This document shows positions 1-7,513 of a DNA stretch of 64,000 bases, piece by piece (within the stretch, counting starts at the first letter, position 1; each line of letters begins with the position of its first letter). The notes under the pieces are model-generated. The model did not search any database. It saw nothing but the letters and a program-made list of their open reading frames with translations, and was not told the DNA's origin. The DNA comes from Marmoricola sp. OAE513 (lineage in GTDB: Bacteria > Actinomycetota > Actinomycetes > Propionibacteriales > Nocardioidaceae). The stretch covers positions 3,224,001 through 3,288,000 of the forward strand of contig NZ_JBEPOC010000001.1 of assembly GCF_040546585.1 (NCBI RefSeq), read 5' to 3'. Position numbers and translations under genes: made by a program.

Positions 1-244
1 GCGCGCGCTGCTGATCGCCAAGCGCGCCGAGGACCTGTTCGGTCGCGTGGCTGCTGCAGGCATCGCCTGCTGGTTCGGGTTCCAGGCGTTCCAGAACATC
101 GGCATGTGCCTCGGCATCATGCCGGTGACCGGGGTCCCGCTGCCGCTGGTCTCCTACGGGGGATCCTCCATGTTCGCCTCGATGATGGCGATCGGGCTGC
201 TGCTCAACATCGAGCGAAGCTCGATGAAGCCGGCTCGTTGGTGA
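1..244 (+). CDS. rodA: Rod shape-determining protein RodA (SEDS family), C-terminal 80 residues only
   Basis: The gene runs in from the left edge, so the start and most membrane helices are missing. The visible tail has the SEDS-family signature GVPLPLVSYGGSS between two hydrophobic stretches and ends LLLNIERSSMKPARW. SEDS proteins are membrane peptidoglycan glycosyltransferases that pair with a class B penicillin-binding protein. FtsW shares this motif. RodA is preferred because rodA commonly precedes the TIGR03960/TIGR03936/rne/rplU/rpmA/obg series in actinobacteria, and that series follows here. A short GC hairpin (accctg/cagggt, 301-316) lies downstream and may end the transcript, but it has no real T tract. 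Confidence 0.85.
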   Translation, partial: RALLIAKRAEDLFGRVAAAGIACWFGFQAFQNIGMCLGIMPVTGVPLPLVSYGGSSMFASMMAIGLLLNIERSSMKPARW

Positions 245-351
245 CCCACCCCAGGAGCGCAGCGAGGCAGGGCGGCTAACGACGGGCCGGAGGTCTGGAC
301 ACCCTGGGGGCAGGGTTTGGACCGGTGCCCCGGCTCGGGTGAGGATGCCGT

Positions 352-2733
352 GTGCCCTCCCAGCCACGGCGGAGTGCTCGAGGTCCGGTCGCGGTCCTCG
401 GGTCGCTCGCGATCGCCACGACGATGCTGGGTCCCGTCGTGCCCGGGGCACAGGCCGAAGCGGCCGCTCCGGTCGCTCCCGCACCGGTGGTCGACCCCGC
501 CGCTGGCGCTGATCTGCCGGTGCCGGCCAGGATCGTCGTCCGGTGGAAGGACTCGGCCTCGACCGCCGCGCGCGAGCGTGCACGGGCCGCTACCCGCACC
601 CGGGCCGGCGGCGCGCTGGGCGATGAGGAGTTCGAGCTCGTGCATCCCCGGTCGGGGCAGTCGGTCTCCGACGCCCTGCGCGCGCTCCGTGCCGACCCAC
701 GGGTGGCCTCGGCCGACGCCGACCACTACCTCGCGACGTTCGGGACGCCCGACGACCCGGACCTCCCGCGGCAGTGGGCGCTCCAGCCCGACGGCGCCAC
801 GACCAGCGCGGGGGGCAGCACGTCCGGTGGCGGGATCGACGTCGGCCCCGCTTGGGAGCGGGCCGTCGGGTCGCCGCAGACCGTCGTCGCGGTGATCGAC
901 CAGGGGTACAACTTCGAGGCGCCCGACCTGGCGCCGGTCGCTTGGCAGAACGCCGACGAGGTCGCCGGCAACGGCGTCGACGACGACGGCAACGGGTTCG
1001 TCGACGACGTCCGCGGGTGGGACTTCGTCGGGTCCAACCTCGACCAGCCGACCGGCGACAACGACCCCACCGACGACGACCCGACGACCGGGGGCCACGG
1101 AGCCCACGTCGCGGGCATCCTCGGTGCACGCGGCAACGACGGCACGGGCATCACCGGGGTCGCGCAGAACGTGCGGATCATGCCGCTGCGCGCCTGCTCG
1201 CGGTCCGCGCTCGGCGGCACGAACCGGTGCCTGCTGTCGGCGATCGTGCAGGCGATCAACTACGCGGGCAAGAACGGCGCGCGGGTCGCCAACCTCTCCC
1301 TCGGCGGCTACCAGTACGACCAGGTGATGGCCGACGCGCTCGCCGCCAACCCGGCCACCCTGTACGTCGCCGCCGCCGGCAACGACGCACGCGACAACGA
1401 GCAGCGCGCGGTCTACCCGTGCAACTACGACCCGGTGGCGGACTCGACGGTGCCCGGCCGGGTCGACAACGTGGTGTGCGTCGCCGCGCTCGACCGGGCC
1501 GGCAAGCCCGCGAGCTTCAGCAACTGGGGTGCCCGGCACGTCGACCTGGCAGCGCCCGGAGTCGACATCTGGAGCATCTACCGACGCTACGAGGCCACGG
1601 TCGTGTGGAGCGACGACTTCGAGGACGGCGACCTGGATTCGTGGGTCAACGGCGACCCCGGCTTCGGCGTCGGCGCCGCCGGCGACGGCCCGCTGGTCAG
1701 CAAGGGCCTGACCGACTCCCCGGGCGCGGCCCCGGTGGCGGGCGCGCACGCGATCCGCACCCGGTCGTTCGCGGTGCCGCGGACCGCGGAGTACTGCGAG
1801 ATCGGCGGCGAGCGCTTCGCGAAGCTCACCGATGCCGAGGACTTCAGCTACTCCCTGTGGGTCGACGGCGCCGAGACCCCGGTCAGCCGGAGCCTCGCAG
1901 TGACCTGGACCAACCCGGTGCTCAAGTCGTTCAGCACCGGCGTCTTCGAGGCCACCGAGCTCGCCGGCAAGCAGGTCTCGCTGCACCTCGACTACACCGC
2001 GCCGCCGGGCCTCGACGCCGGCTACGGCGTCTGGTTGGACAACCTCAAGGTGAGCTGCGGTGCCGTCGCGCGGCCGGCGCCGTACCAGCTCCTCAGCGGT
2101 ACGTCGATGGCGGCGCCGATGGTCTCGGGAGCGGCCGCGCTGCTGTACTCCCTGAAGCCCGGTGCCACGACGGCACAGGTGCGGGCCGCGATCCTCGGCA
2201 GTGCTCGGCGGGTGGCCGCGTGGAAGGGGCGGACGGTCACCGGTGGTCGGCTCGACGTGGCCGCGGCGATGGGCAGGCTGGTGCCGCCCGACACCCGGAT
2301 GGTGGCGAGCCCGCGGGTCTCCGGCCAAGCCGTGGCGATCAAGGCCGGCCAGAACGGCACGATCCCCGGGGTGACCTTCCAGTGCCGGATCGACTCCGGT
2401 CCCTTCCGTGCCTGCAACCCGAACGGCGCCGTCCGCGGTGTGCGGCCCGGTCACCACGTCTTCGCCGTCCGTGCGGTCGACCGGTACGGCAACGTCGACC
2501 CGACCCCGGCCAGGGCATCGTTCGTGGTCGCCGGGTGCATCGTGCCCGCGGTGATCGGCAGGACCCCGTCACGGGCCGTGGCAGCCTTCGACAGGGCAGG
2601 CTGCAAGGTCGGCAAGCTCGTGCGGCCGACCGGGGTGCCGAACAGGAAGCTGAAGGTGAAGGCCGTCTACCCCGTGGCCGGCGCGTACCGTCTGCCCGGT
2701 GAGCTGCTCACGGTCGTGCTGAAGCGGCGTTGA
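352..2733 (+). CDS. Secreted S8 family serine peptidase with inserted domain and PASTA-like tail
   Basis: This is a 793-residue subtilase. An Ala-rich signal peptide (about residues 1-35) indicates export. The catalytic triad is readable: Asp183 in VVAVIDQGY, His249 in GGHGAHVAG and Ser585 in SGTSMAAP. His to Ser spans about 335 residues, well over the usual subtilase spacing. The excess, roughly residues 415-570 (starting VVWSDDFEDGDLDSW and ending near VWLDNLKVSC), looks like an inserted beta-sandwich or carbohydrate-binding-type module. After the peptidase comes a region resembling repeat modules of bacterial surface proteins (about 645-730), and then a PASTA-like domain at the C-terminus (VPAVIGRTPSRAVAAFDRAG). 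The start is GTG; the nearby ATG at 345 is in another frame. The gene is convergent with the antiporter gene. Substrate unknown; a cell-wall-proximal role is an inference from the PASTA-like tail. Confidence 0.9.
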   Translation: MPSQPRRSARGPVAVLGSLAIATTMLGPVVPGAQAEAAAPVAPAPVVDPAAGADLPVPARIVVRWKDSASTAARERARAATRTRAGGALGDEEFELVHPRSGQSVSDALRALRADPRVASADADHYLATFGTPDDPDLPRQWALQPDGATTSAGGSTSGGGIDVGPAWERAVGSPQTVVAVIDQGYNFEAPDLAPVAWQNADEVAGNGVDDDGNGFVDDVRGWDFVGSNLDQPTGDNDPTDDDPTTGGHGAHVAGILGARGNDGTGITGVAQNVRIMPLRACSRSALGGTNRCLLSAIVQAINYAGKNGARVANLSLGGYQYDQVMADALAANPATLYVAAAGNDARDNEQRAVYPCNYDPVADSTVPGRVDNVVCVAALDRAGKPASFSNWGARHVDLAAPGVDIWSIYRRYEATVVWSDDFEDGDLDSWVNGDPGFGVGAAGDGPLVSKGLTDSPGAAPVAGAHAIRTRSFAVPRTAEYCEIGGERFAKLTDAEDFSYSLWVDGAETPVSRSLAVTWTNPVLKSFSTGVFEATELAGKQVSLHLDYTAPPGLDAGYGVWLDNLKVSCGAVARPAPYQLLSGTSMAAPMVSGAAALLYSLKPGATTAQVRAAILGSARRVAAWKGRTVTGGRLDVAAAMGRLVPPDTRMVASPRVSGQAVAIKAGQNGTIPGVTFQCRIDSGPFRACNPNGAVRGVRPGHHVFAVRAVDRYGNVDPTPARASFVVAGCIVPAVIGRTPSRAVAAFDRAGCKVGKLVRPTGVPNRKLKVKAVYPVAGAYRLPGELLTVVLKRR

Positions 2734-2757
2734 GCCGCGCTGACGTCCGTGCTGACG

Positions 2758-3855
2758 TCAGGGTGCGATCGACAGGAAGACGAACGCCGCCAGGATGACC
2801 AGGTGGACGCCGCCCTGGAGTGGTTTCGACCGTCCCGGGACGACGGTGAGGATGCTGACGAACACCGACATCACCAGGAGCACGATCTGCACGGGCGTGA
2901 GCCCCAGCTCGAGCGGCCCGTCCAGCCAGATCGAGGCGACGGCGATCGCAGGGATGGTCAGCCCGATCGACGCCATCGCCGAGCCGTAGGCCAGGTTGAG
3001 ACCGGTCTGCACCTGGTCGGCCGCCGCGGCGCGGACGGCGGCGATGCTCTCGGGCGCGAGCACCAGGAGGGCGATCACCACGCCGACCACCGCGTGCGGG
3101 AGGCCGGCCGCCGAGACGGCGCGCTCGATGCCGCTGGACTCCAGCTTGGCCAGTCCGACCACGCAGACCAGCGCGACGAGCAGGAGCGCGAGGCTCCACC
3201 AGGCGTCGTGCGTGGTGACCTCGTGCGGCTCCTCGATGCCGTCCCCGTCGGTGTCGACCGGGAGGAAGAACTCACGGTGGCGGACGGTCTGGGTGAACAC
3301 GAACATCCCGTAGAGCGCGAGCGACGCGATCGCCGCGAACGCCAGCTGCGAGCCGGTGAACTCCGGTCCGGGGTGGCTGGTGGAGAAGCGGGGGAGGACC
3401 AGGGTGATGAACGCCAGCGTGACCACGGTCGCGAGCGCGGCGCCGGTGCCCTCCGGGTTGAAGTTCGCCAGGTGGTGCTTGAGGGCGCCGACCAGGAGCA
3501 CCAGACCGACGATGCCGTTCAGGCAGATCATCACGGCGGCGAAGACGGTGTCGCGGGCGAGCTCGGAGGTGTCCTTGTCCGAGGTCATCAGCATGACGAT
3601 CAGACCGACCTCGATGATCGTGACCGCCACGGCGAGCAGGAGCGAGCCGAACGGCTCGCCGATCTTGTGGGCGACGACCTCGGCGTGCTGGACCGCGGCG
3701 AAGACGGCGCCGAGCAGCGGCGGTACCAGGGCGATCAGGACCAGGTCGCTCGGGTGCGACCCCCACAGCACCGCGAGGGCGATCGCGCCGGTGACCGGGA
3801 CGAACGTGGTCCAGTCACGGGCGCGGGTCGTCAGGGACGGCGGGGGAGGGGTCAT
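2758..3855 (-). CDS. chaA: Calcium/cation:proton antiporter, ChaA type
   Basis: This is a 365-residue polytopic membrane protein of the CaCA superfamily. It has about eleven hydrophobic segments and the two conserved alpha-repeat regions. The first reads GEPFGSLLLAVAVTIIEVGL, and the second, near VVIALLVLAPESIAAVRAA, carries the acidic residue expected for cation binding. A charged loop with a DTDGDGIEEPHE stretch in the middle resembles a calcium-binding loop. ChaA exchanges cytoplasmic Ca2+ or Na+ for protons. The ATG lies 7 nt after a TAGACT hexamer on the minus strand (3863-3868) and lacks a Shine-Dalgarno sequence, so a leaderless transcript is likely. It is divergent from the radical SAM gene. 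Family is clear; the ion transported is not shown by sequence. Confidence 0.85.
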   Translation of the reverse strand: MTPPPPSLTTRARDWTTFVPVTGAIALAVLWGSHPSDLVLIALVPPLLGAVFAAVQHAEVVAHKIGEPFGSLLLAVAVTIIEVGLIVMLMTSDKDTSELARDTVFAAVMICLNGIVGLVLLVGALKHHLANFNPEGTGAALATVVTLAFITLVLPRFSTSHPGPEFTGSQLAFAAIASLALYGMFVFTQTVRHREFFLPVDTDGDGIEEPHEVTTHDAWWSLALLLVALVCVVGLAKLESSGIERAVSAAGLPHAVVGVVIALLVLAPESIAAVRAAAADQVQTGLNLAYGSAMASIGLTIPAIAVASIWLDGPLELGLTPVQIVLLVMSVFVSILTVVPGRSKPLQGGVHLVILAAFVFLSIAP

Positions 3856-3936
3856 GGCCCTGAGTCTAGGGAGCGCACCTGAGCGCCGACCGCGTACGCT
3901 GGGGGCCTTCCCCTGTTCGTCGTTGAGAGGTTCGTC

Positions 3937-5913
3937 GTGCCCGTCCTGACCGGTCCTGAGTCAGTCTTCGCCCGTCTGGAGCCGCACCTGCCGAGCGTGC
4001 AGAAGCCGATCCAGTACGTCGGTGGGGAGCTCAACTCCGTGCAGAAGGAGTGGGGTCCCGACGACCGGACCGTGCGCTGGGCCCTGATGTACCCCGATGC
4101 TTACGAGGTCGGTCTGCCCAACCAGGGCGTCCAGATCCTCTACGAGGTCCTCAACGAGGCCGAGGACACCCTGGCCGAGCGCACCTACGCCGTCTGGCCG
4201 GACATGGAGGCGCTGCTGCGCCGCGAGGGCATCCCGCAGTTCACCGTCGACAGCCACCGTCCGGTCGGCGCCTTCGACCTCCTCGGGCTCTCCTTCTCCA
4301 CCGAGCTCGGCTACACCAACATGCTCACCGCGCTCGACCTCGCCGGCATCCCGCTGCACGCGGTCGACCGCACCGACGGCCACCCGGTCGTGCTGGCCGG
4401 CGGTCACTCCGCGTTCAACCCCGAGCCGATCGCCGACTTCATCGACGCCGCCGTGCTCGGCGACGGCGAGGAGGTGGTCCTCAAGATCAGCGAGGTCGTC
4501 CGGGAGTGGAAGGGCGAGGGCTGCCCGTCGGGCGCCATGCCTACTGCTCGCGACGAGCTCCTCCGCCGGCTCGCCGTCAGCGGCGGGGTCTACGTGCCGA
4601 AGTTCTACGACGTCTCCTACGGGCCGGACGGCTCGCTGGGCGCTGCGGTGCCGAACGTGCCCGGCGTACCGGCCCGGGTCGCGAAGCACACGCTGATGGA
4701 CCTGGACTCCTGGCCCTACCCGCGCAACCCGCTGGTGCCGCTGGCCGAGACGGTGCACGAGCGCTTCTCCGTGGAGATCTTCCGCGGCTGCACCCGTGGC
4801 TGCCGGTTCTGCCAGGCCGGCATGATCACCCGCCCGGTGCGCGAGCGCTCGATCACCACGATCGGCGCGATGGTGCAGAACGGCATCGAGAAGTCCGGTT
4901 TCGACGAGGTCGGTCTGCTCTCGCTGTCCTCGGCCGACCACACCGAGATCGGCGAGGTCGCCAAGGACCTGGCCGATCGCTACGAGGGCAGCAACGTCTC
5001 GCTCTCGTTGCCCTCGACCCGGGTCGACGCGTTCAACATCAGCCTGGCCAACGAGTTCTCCCGCAACGGCCGACGCTCCGGCCTGACGTTCGCGCCCGAG
5101 GGCGGGTCCGAGCGGATGCGCAAGGTGATCAACAAGATGGTCACCGAGGACGACCTGATCGCGACCGTCGCCGCGGCGTACTCGCACGGCTGGCGGCAGG
5201 TGAAGCTGTACTTCATGGTGGGTCTGCCGACCGAGACCGACGAGGACGTGCTGCAGATCGCCGACCTCGCGCGTCGGGTGATCCAGAAGGGTCGCGAGGT
5301 CTCCGGCCACAACGACATCCGCTGCACGGTCTCCATCGGTGGCTTCGTGCCCAAGCCGCACACGCCCTTCCAGTGGGCGCCGCACCTGGACCACGAGACG
5401 ACCGACAACCGGCTCTGGAAGCTGCGCGAGGCGATCCGCAGCGACAAGAAGTACGCGCGCGCGATCGGCGTCCGCTACCACGACGGCAAGCCCGGCATTG
5501 TCGAGGGCATCCTGTCGCGCGGCGACCGCCGCGTCGGTCGCGTGATCGAGGCTGCCTGGCGTGACGGCGGCCGGTTCGACGGGTGGAGCGAGCACTTCTC
5601 CTACGACCGCTGGATGACCGCGGCCTCGGTCGGGCTCGAGGGCACCGGTGTGGACGTCGACTGGTTCACCACCCGCGAGCGCACCTACGCCGAGGTCCTG
5701 CCCTGGGACCACCTGGACTCCGGCCTCGACAAGGACTGGCTCTGGGAGGACTGGGAGGACGCGCTGGCAGCAGCGGACGACCCGGACGGTGTCGCCGATG
5801 TCGAGGACTGCCGCTGGACGCCCTGCTACGACTGCGGCGTGTGCCCGGAGATGGGCACCGACATCCAGATCGGGCCCACGGGCCAGCGGTTGCTCCCGCT
5901 CAGCATCGTCTAG
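3937..5913 (+). CDS. TIGR03960 family B12-binding-domain radical SAM protein
   Basis: This 658-residue protein has an N-terminal cobalamin-binding-like domain (about residues 30-200, including LLGLSFSTELGYTNML) followed by a radical SAM core. The [4Fe-4S] cluster motif is Cys285-x3-Cys289-x2-Cys292 in RGCTRGCRFCQAG. The C-terminus adds a cysteine-rich segment (CRWTPCYDCGVCPEMG) that may hold another cluster. In most actinobacteria it sits directly before TIGR03936 and rne, and its substrate is not established. Here its TIGR03936 partner is about 6.4 kb downstream, with accessory genes in between. The GTG start has a GAGAGG ribosome site. A strong symmetric hairpin follows the stop codon. Confidence 0.9.
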   Translation: MPVLTGPESVFARLEPHLPSVQKPIQYVGGELNSVQKEWGPDDRTVRWALMYPDAYEVGLPNQGVQILYEVLNEAEDTLAERTYAVWPDMEALLRREGIPQFTVDSHRPVGAFDLLGLSFSTELGYTNMLTALDLAGIPLHAVDRTDGHPVVLAGGHSAFNPEPIADFIDAAVLGDGEEVVLKISEVVREWKGEGCPSGAMPTARDELLRRLAVSGGVYVPKFYDVSYGPDGSLGAAVPNVPGVPARVAKHTLMDLDSWPYPRNPLVPLAETVHERFSVEIFRGCTRGCRFCQAGMITRPVRERSITTIGAMVQNGIEKSGFDEVGLLSLSSADHTEIGEVAKDLADRYEGSNVSLSLPSTRVDAFNISLANEFSRNGRRSGLTFAPEGGSERMRKVINKMVTEDDLIATVAAAYSHGWRQVKLYFMVGLPTETDEDVLQIADLARRVIQKGREVSGHNDIRCTVSIGGFVPKPHTPFQWAPHLDHETTDNRLWKLREAIRSDKKYARAIGVRYHDGKPGIVEGILSRGDRRVGRVIEAAWRDGGRFDGWSEHFSYDRWMTAASVGLEGTGVDVDWFTTRERTYAEVLPWDHLDSGLDKDWLWEDWEDALAAADDPDGVADVEDCRWTPCYDCGVCPEMGTDIQIGPTGQRLLPLSIV

Positions 5914-5916
5914 CGA

Positions 5917-5962
5917 GTTGTGTGCCTGAGCGCGCCGTCGGCGACGCGCTCAGGCACACGAC
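5917..5962. terminator. Bidirectional hairpin after the radical SAM gene
   Basis: A perfect 15-bp inverted repeat: gtgtgcctgagcgcg at 5920-5934 and cgcgctcaggcacac at 5945-5959, with a 10-nt loop. It extends by further pairs, one of them a wobble, on the outside. It begins 4 nt after the TAG of the radical SAM gene and ends just before the stop of the convergent small gene. Both strands give the same fold. There is no long T tract, as is common for actinobacterial terminators. Confidence 0.7.
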
Positions 5963-5965
5963 TGG

Positions 5966-6163
5966 TCAGTGCGTGTCCTGGTCCCGGTGCGGGTTCGCGT
6001 TGGGGCCGGCCTCGGGCTCGGGTTCCTGGGCCGCTCCGCTCTCGCTGTCCGGGTAGCCCGCCGCGGCATCGCCGTCGGCGATCGGGGTCTCCTCGCGGGC
6101 GGGGTCGAGGTTCGCGACCTCGGACACCTGGCCCTCGTTCTCGGTCGGATCGGCTTCAGTCAT
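5966..6163 (-). CDS. Small acidic hypothetical protein
   Basis: This is a 65-residue open frame rich in Glu, Asp, Ala and Pro, with no hydrophobic segment and no recognised domain. It would be an intrinsically disordered, acidic cytoplasmic protein. The ATG has AGGA immediately upstream, which is closer than a normal ribosome site, and a small hairpin (cctgggt/acccagg, 6165-6181) sits at the start. It is co-oriented with the F420-type nitroreductase gene 37 nt upstream and could be its downstream partner. Composition is codon-biased like real genes of the window, but with no recognisable family the call stays tentative. Confidence 0.45.
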   Translation of the reverse strand: MTEADPTENEGQVSEVANLDPAREETPIADGDAAAGYPDSESGAAQEPEPEAGPNANPHRDQDTH

Positions 6164-6200
6164 TCCTGGGTGGTACCCAGGGGCTCGCCCGGTAAGCGAC

Positions 6201-6617
6201 TCAGGCGACGCGGTCGAGCCGCAGCACCGGGATGACCCGGATGCCCGCGGTCTTCTCGGCGTACTCGGCGAAGCCCGGGTAGAGCGCTGCCTGCTCGGCG
6301 TAGATCCGGTCGCGGTCCTCGCCGGTCTCCTCGGTCACGGTGACGGCGTACTGCTCGGTGCCGACCTCGACCTCGGCGGAGCCGGCGGCGACCAGGTTGA
6401 GGTACCAGTCCGGGTCGGTCGGGGCGCCGCCCTTGGAGGCGAACACGTAGATCGCGCCGTCGGGCCCGGGCAGGTACATCATCGGGCTGACGTGGGTGTT
6501 CCCCGAGCGCCGGCCGACGTGGTGCACGAGCACCATCGGCGCGCCCTCGAACGGGCCGGACACGCGGCCCTCGTTCGCACGGAACTCCTGGATGACCTGG
6601 GCGTTGAAGTCGTTCAC
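6201..6617 (-). CDS. Nitroreductase/deazaflavin (F420)-dependent oxidoreductase family protein
   Basis: This is a 138-residue single-domain protein of the Ddn-like split-barrel family. Readable features are the HHVGRRSGNTHVSPMMYL segment and VFASKGGAPTDPDWYLNLVAAG, both typical of this family, whose members bind deazaflavin F420 and reduce quinones or nitro compounds. The GTG start is preceded by a TAGATT hexamer (minus strand, 6624-6629) 6 nt away, with AGGA inside the gap, so it may be leaderless or weakly ribosome-site driven. It belongs to the accessory block that separates the two radical SAM-associated genes. Physiological substrate cannot be read from sequence. Confidence 0.85.
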   Translation of the reverse strand: MNDFNAQVIQEFRANEGRVSGPFEGAPMVLVHHVGRRSGNTHVSPMMYLPGPDGAIYVFASKGGAPTDPDWYLNLVAAGSAEVEVGTEQYAVTVTEETGEDRDRIYAEQAALYPGFAEYAEKTAGIRVIPVLRLDRVA

Positions 6618-6638
6618 TCCTCGAATCTAGCCCGAGGC

Positions 6639-6968
6639 TCAGAGGCGCAGCATCGCGGCGGCGATCAGGTACGACGCGACGACGGCCTCCGGGTCGTGCA
6701 CGGTCTCGCTGACGTCGATCTCCTGCGACCGCGCGAGGACGGCGGCGGCCGGGTCGACCGCGGTCAGGTCGGTCGCCAGGTGGGCAGCGACGACCGCGGT
6801 GTCGTGCTCGTCCAGACCCTCGAGCGCGAGCCCGTTGTAGAGCACGGTGGCGGCCTCCTCCATCAGCTCGCAGGCGAGGTCGAGGTCGACCTCGGGCCGG
6901 ACGCGGGCAGCCTCCTCGGCGGCAGCGAGGAACGGTTCGGTCAGCGGGTTCACGAGCGCAGGGGACAT
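6639..6968 (-). CDS. Hypothetical protein, 109 residues
   Basis: I do not recognise a family. The product is a mostly helical, Ala- and acid-rich cytoplasmic protein (starts MSPALVNPLTEPFLAAAEEA). No membrane helix, signal peptide, metal motif or catalytic motif is visible. The start is chosen from a good GAGGAGG ribosome site 8 nt upstream of the ATG. It lies 21 nt upstream of the F420-type reductase gene in the same direction, so the two could be co-transcribed, although the reductase also has its own -10-like hexamer. A stable hairpin (7007-7034) separates it from the upstream lipocalin-like gene. Confidence 0.6.
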   Translation of the reverse strand: MSPALVNPLTEPFLAAAEEAARVRPEVDLDLACELMEEAATVLYNGLALEGLDEHDTAVVAAHLATDLTAVDPAAAVLARSQEIDVSETVHDPEAVVASYLIAAAMLRL

Positions 6969-7006
6969 GGCGCGAGCCTCCTCAACGTGGGCCGGGGGCG
7001 GCAAAC

Positions 7007-7034
7007 GGTTTTCAGTCCTCAGCGACTGAAAACC
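7007..7034 (-). terminator. Terminator hairpin overlapping the stop codon of the DUF1579-like gene
   Basis: A perfect 11-bp inverted repeat (ggttttcagtc at 7007-7017 and gactgaaaacc at 7024-7034) with a 6-nt loop. It covers the last codons and TGA of the gene at 7019-7480. The stem is AT-rich at its base and is followed on the minus strand by a short T-containing stretch, so it reads as a terminator for that gene. Confidence 0.6.
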
Positions 7035-7480
7035 ATCACCCAGTTGGTCTCCCAGGAGCCCGACCCGGAGGGGGCGAACGACTGGGTCCACCGTGCCGAG
7101 CTCGCGGTGACCTCGTCCCAGACGAAGCGCACGTCGATCGGGGCTCCGTCGTGCCGGTCGGTGCCCAGGAACGTCCCGACGCCGTCGGTGAACCTCCCGG
7201 TCATCGGCGGGTCGAGGCGTCCGGACCCTGAGGTCGTCCAGTGCAGGGTCCAGTGGTCGGCGGCGGCGTCGTACAGGCGGAGCGTGGCGCCGGTCGTCGA
7301 GCGGTGTGGCAGCTCGATCTGGTCGAGGTTGCCGACCCCGCCGAGGATCGCAGTGCACGCGGCCGTGCTGGAGAACGCGTCCCAGTCGGTGCAGCCTGCG
7401 AGCCGCTCGCGCAGCACGCGGTGGTCCACCCTCCACGAGCCGTGCAGGAAGTCGAAGCCGTGGGCCTGGTCGTCGGTCAT
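7019..7480 (-). CDS. Hypothetical protein, lipocalin-like DUF1579-type
   Basis: This is a 153-residue soluble protein with alternating beta-strand character and the opening FDFLHGSWRVDHRVLRERLAGC. That opening is typical of actinobacterial DUF1579-like/heme-binding beta-barrel proteins of unknown function. The later stretches LDQIELPHRSTTGATLRLYD and VWDEVTASSARWTQSFAPSG match the expected barrel strands. No signal peptide. It is followed by its own terminator-like hairpin and sits between helR and the 109-residue hypothetical gene, all on the minus strand. The protein is small enough to be one barrel; ligand unknown. Confidence 0.65.
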   Translation of the reverse strand: MTDDQAHGFDFLHGSWRVDHRVLRERLAGCTDWDAFSSTAACTAILGGVGNLDQIELPHRSTTGATLRLYDAAADHWTLHWTTSGSGRLDPPMTGRFTDGVGTFLGTDRHDGAPIDVRFVWDEVTASSARWTQSFAPSGSGSWETNWVMVFSR

Positions 7481-7513
7481 GGAGCGAGAGTGGCAGGACG
7501 CACCGACAACGAC

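Noticed and set aside
154-2457. A 767-codon minus-strand frame over the subtilase gene
   Set aside because: Shadow of the subtilase gene, which has an intact catalytic triad.
3356-3949. Plus-strand frames over the antiporter gene
   Set aside because: Shadows; the minus-strand gene has conserved membrane motifs and a plausible start.
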